Source of the DNA: Brotaphodocola catenula
GTDB taxonomy: Bacteria; Bacillota; Clostridia; Lachnospirales; Lachnospiraceae
NCBI GenBank assembly: GCA_020686985.1
Contig: JAJEPU010000011.1
Location: 1 to 64,000, forward strand
Reading direction: 5' to 3'
DNA: 64,000 nt
Shown here: piece after piece, positions 61,786 through 64,000 of the stretch
How positions within the stretch are numbered: position 1 is the first letter of the stretch
Layout of the letters: each line of letters opens with the position of its first letter
Made by a program: the position numbers and the translations under genes
Notes under the pieces: model-generated
What the model saw: the letters and a program-made list of their open reading frames with translations, nothing else
What the model was told of the DNA's origin: nothing
Databases searched by the model: none

Positions 61786-64000
61786 AAAAAGCACTGAAAA
61801 AGCAGGCGGTATTTATGATGCTTTCGACGGCGGTTGCAGTACAGACCGGATTTCCGGGATATGCACAGACGGCTGTCACAGGAAACTGGGCAAACGAAGA
61901 TGGTGGATGGAAGTTTTACAATTCCGATCATCAGGCATATACGGGTTGGGTAAAGACCGAGAGCGGATGGTATTATCTGAATCCGGCGGATGGAAAAATG
62001 GTGACCGGATGGCAGAAGATTGATGGTTTTTGGTACTATTTTGAGACTGCACAGGAAGGCATTGAGGGACGGATGCATACCGGATGGTACAAGTCCGCAG
62101 AAAATACCTGGTATTTCTTTGAGAATGGCGCAAGAACGGCAACGGAGGGTCATATGGTGACCGGATGGCAGTGGATTGATGGATACTGCTACTATTTCTC
62201 CGCAGAATCTTCCGATCAGCCGGGCGTTCAGGGATCAATGTATGCAGGACGGCGCACGCCGGATGATTATCCGACAAATGCAGATGGTCAGTGGACGCAG
62301 GAAGATCAGGCAGTTTATCGTCCGGGTCTCGGATTCGGCACAAAGACGAGTTCTTCCTCTGGAAGCAGCGCCAATCCGAGTCATTCAGGCGGTGGAAGCA
62401 GTTCCGGTGGAAGTTCCAGTGGTGGCAGTAGTTCAGGTGGAAGCTCCAACGGTGGCTCAAATAGTGGTTCTGACAACAATGGCTCGAATAATGGCAATAA
62501 TGGTTCTAATTCCGGCGACAATGGATCAAATGAGAATCCAAGCACTCCGGACAAACCGAGCACGCCAGATACTCCGGACAAACCGGATCAGCCAGACAAA
62601 CCAGATACTCCAGATCAGCCGGATACCCCGGATCAGGAGGAGTACCAGTACCTGCTGATGAATATTCCGTATGAGGCATTCTACGAGGCGGAGATCGAGG
62701 AAAATGAGATGCCGGTCGATAGTGTTTCCTCTGCGACGAAGACAAAGACGAGAACAGGAAGCCTTGTAGGTGGTTCTTACCATGTAAACAGCGATGGAAC
62801 AGACATCAGCGGTGTGATCTTCCCGGTTAAGGTTGCAAAGAATGCAGATCTGAGCAAATTTAAGCAGATCACGGATAGCGATTCTGTGAGCATCACGGTA
62901 ACGAACCGCGGACAGACAAACACGACGGAGTACAAGGGCAAGGATGCATTGTTTGAGAACTCAGATTACTCCTACTATGTTCTTTCTGAGACTCCGGATT
63001 ATTACAAAGAGCTGACGATTGACGAGAATGGAAGTCTTTCGTTCGGCGAGGTTCAGGGCGAGAAGAAGAGCGTTTCAAGTGGTGTGAGTGCAACCCTTTC
63101 TACCGAGAGCAACTACGGTGACTATCAGCTGAGCTTTACCGGACTTCCGTCCGCAATCAACAATGACACGACCGTTTACGGTGTCGTTCTTCACACCGAT
63201 AAGGGGGAGGACTACGGTCTGCGTCATCTTGAGAACATTTGGCTGAGAACAAACCTTGCATGGTCCGCAGGTGTTGTGACGACGACACATGGAAATACGC
63301 TTGCACCGGAGCATTACAAGTCGATGATGGGTAAGACAATCACCGGACTGACCTACTACACAAGCAATGGAATTTTGGAGATCACACTTGACGATGAGCT
63401 CTATGTACCGTTCAAGTTTGCTCATGCGGAGTTTGGCGTTGCAGGTGCGACCGTTGACGCTGGAAAGACGGCGATCACCGGACTTGACGCAATTCCGGAG
63501 GACTATGAGGCAGAGTACACGATCACCGATCCGAACGGAAACATCGCAGATGGATTTACGGTTGAAAACGGCGAGCTTGTGTGGAGCGGAAACGCAGTCG
63601 CAGGAACTTACAAGCTGACCGCAAAGGACAAGAGTGGCAAATATGCAGACCTGACTGCAAGTTTTGTTCTGACCGAAAGCGAAGTTCCGAAGCCGGAGGG
63701 AACGGTCGTTGAGGGATCGGCAACCGTAGAGACGTTCGGATACGAGGCGAAGGTAAAAGTAACCTATGATTCCGAGTCCGGCAAGATCATCAAGGTAGAG
63801 GACAATGGAACCGATCCGGGTAATTCGATGAACGAATCGTTCTGGAAGAATGCAATCAACGGAATTCTCTCGAGATTTATCGGAAGAACGAGAGACGAAG
63901 TTGGAAGCGTCGATAAGGTTTCCGGTGCAACCCTCTCCTCCAATGCAATCAAGAAAGCCGTTCAGAATGCTCTGCCGGAGCCAGAGAAGCCGGAAGACAC
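61782..64000 (+). CDS. Secreted wall-binding protein with FMN-attachment motif (partial)
   Basis: At least 739 residues, open at the window end. Order: signal peptide (about 1-29, cleavage near GYAQT); four aromatic choline/glucan-binding-like repeats (33-155, GWYYLNPADGKMVTGW type); a Ser/Gly/Asn-rich linker and a Pro/Asp/Lys-rich stretch of about 30 residues (PDKPDQPDKPDTP); an unrecognised domain (about 285-545, FEVGGSYH-like VGGSYHVN region); and a further region ending in SVDKVSGATLSSNAI, the FMN_bind motif SGAT with predicted FMN attachment at Thr717. ApbE is encoded divergently. A role in extracellular electron transfer is inferred. Strong GGAGGG site. Confidence 0.85.
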   Translation, partial: MKKALKKQAVFMMLSTAVAVQTGFPGYAQTAVTGNWANEDGGWKFYNSDHQAYTGWVKTESGWYYLNPADGKMVTGWQKIDGFWYYFETAQEGIEGRMHTGWYKSAENTWYFFENGARTATEGHMVTGWQWIDGYCYYFSAESSDQPGVQGSMYAGRRTPDDYPTNADGQWTQEDQAVYRPGLGFGTKTSSSSGSSANPSHSGGGSSSGGSSSGGSSSGGSSNGGSNSGSDNNGSNNGNNGSNSGDNGSNENPSTPDKPSTPDTPDKPDQPDKPDTPDQPDTPDQEEYQYLLMNIPYEAFYEAEIEENEMPVDSVSSATKTKTRTGSLVGGSYHVNSDGTDISGVIFPVKVAKNADLSKFKQITDSDSVSITVTNRGQTNTTEYKGKDALFENSDYSYYVLSETPDYYKELTIDENGSLSFGEVQGEKKSVSSGVSATLSTESNYGDYQLSFTGLPSAINNDTTVYGVVLHTDKGEDYGLRHLENIWLRTNLAWSAGVVTTTHGNTLAPEHYKSMMGKTITGLTYYTSNGILEITLDDELYVPFKFAHAEFGVAGATVDAGKTAITGLDAIPEDYEAEYTITDPNGNIADGFTVENGELVWSGNAVAGTYKLTAKDKSGKYADLTASFVLTESEVPKPEGTVVEGSATVETFGYEAKVKVTYDSESGKIIKVEDNGTDPGNSMNESFWKNAINGILSRFIGRTRDEVGSVDKVSGATLSSNAIKKAVQNALPEPEKPED

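Noticed and set aside
61782-62160. Sortase-anchored surface protein
   Set aside because: The visible part attaches through aromatic wall-binding repeats; the C-terminus is outside the window, so an LPXTG signal cannot be assessed.

Overview
The window looks like chromosome from a spore-forming, anaerobic Gram-positive bacterium of the class Clostridia, most probably Lachnospiraceae. The pointers are a SipL-type spore protein (three SPOCS/DUF3794 regions plus LysM), RNase Y, class III fructose-bisphosphatase, a DUF1292 protein, a C_GCAxxG_C_C protein, four secreted proteins with choline/glucan-binding-like repeats, strong AGGAGG ribosome sites and a Firmicutes-type SOS box before recA. The genus cannot be told from sequence alone. 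Most of the window is ordinary core metabolism with no phage, transposase or CRISPR array, but the intergenic DNA is unusually rich in repeats and hairpins.

Layout. 0-5.8 kb: a LysR regulator divergent from aconitase and isocitrate dehydrogenase (the latter frameshifted), then serine acetyltransferase. 5.9-17.3 kb: sipL, a membrane acyltransferase, a HAD phosphatase, an M18 aminopeptidase, gltX, a UvrD-like helicase with an in-frame stop, a corrinoid adenosyltransferase, a DUF1292 protein and a YitT membrane protein. 17.5-18.5 kb: two small secreted repeat proteins. 18.9-26 kb: leuB-ilvD-ilvB and serC-serA, which are branched-chain amino acid and serine synthesis. 26-31 kb: a subtilisin-like protease, recA-recX and rny. 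31.3-43.2 kb: a cell-wall-binding protein, an MBL hydrolase, fbp, a DUF1700-like protein, an NlpC/P60 hydrolase, an Asn-rich small protein, a rhodanese, an RNA methyltransferase, a papain-like lipoprotein, an ITPase-family protein and two phosphodiesterases. 43.4-44.7 kb: eight tRNA genes. 45-48.5 kb: a substrate-binding lipoprotein and an unusual fused permease-ATPase. 48.9-52.4 kb: hexuronate genes uxuA-GntR-uxuB. 52.8-58.3 kb: LysR/aspA, DAHP synthase and a MATE pump. 58.7-64 kb: a C_GCAxxG protein, a Gx-transporter/NusG-II/ApbE operon, and divergent from it a large wall-binding protein carrying an FMN-attachment motif, cut by the window end.

The strongest unexplained signal is a 138-145 bp intergenic element present three times (1139-1283, 12921-13059 in inverted orientation, 27387-27524). 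It folds into a long branched hairpin, and most of its stems differ between copies by compensating base changes. A second small hairpin repeat always sits directly after a terminator (18625, 37349, 43859, and a half copy at 43984). A third repeat occurs at 11146 and 33333. Other points of interest are the ABC permease-ATPase fusion with repeat-filled linkers, the flavinylated surface protein with a start-stop-coupled 54-codon upstream ORF, two interrupted core genes (icd and the helicase), and an orphan terminator-bounded stretch upstream of recA that may encode a small RNA.
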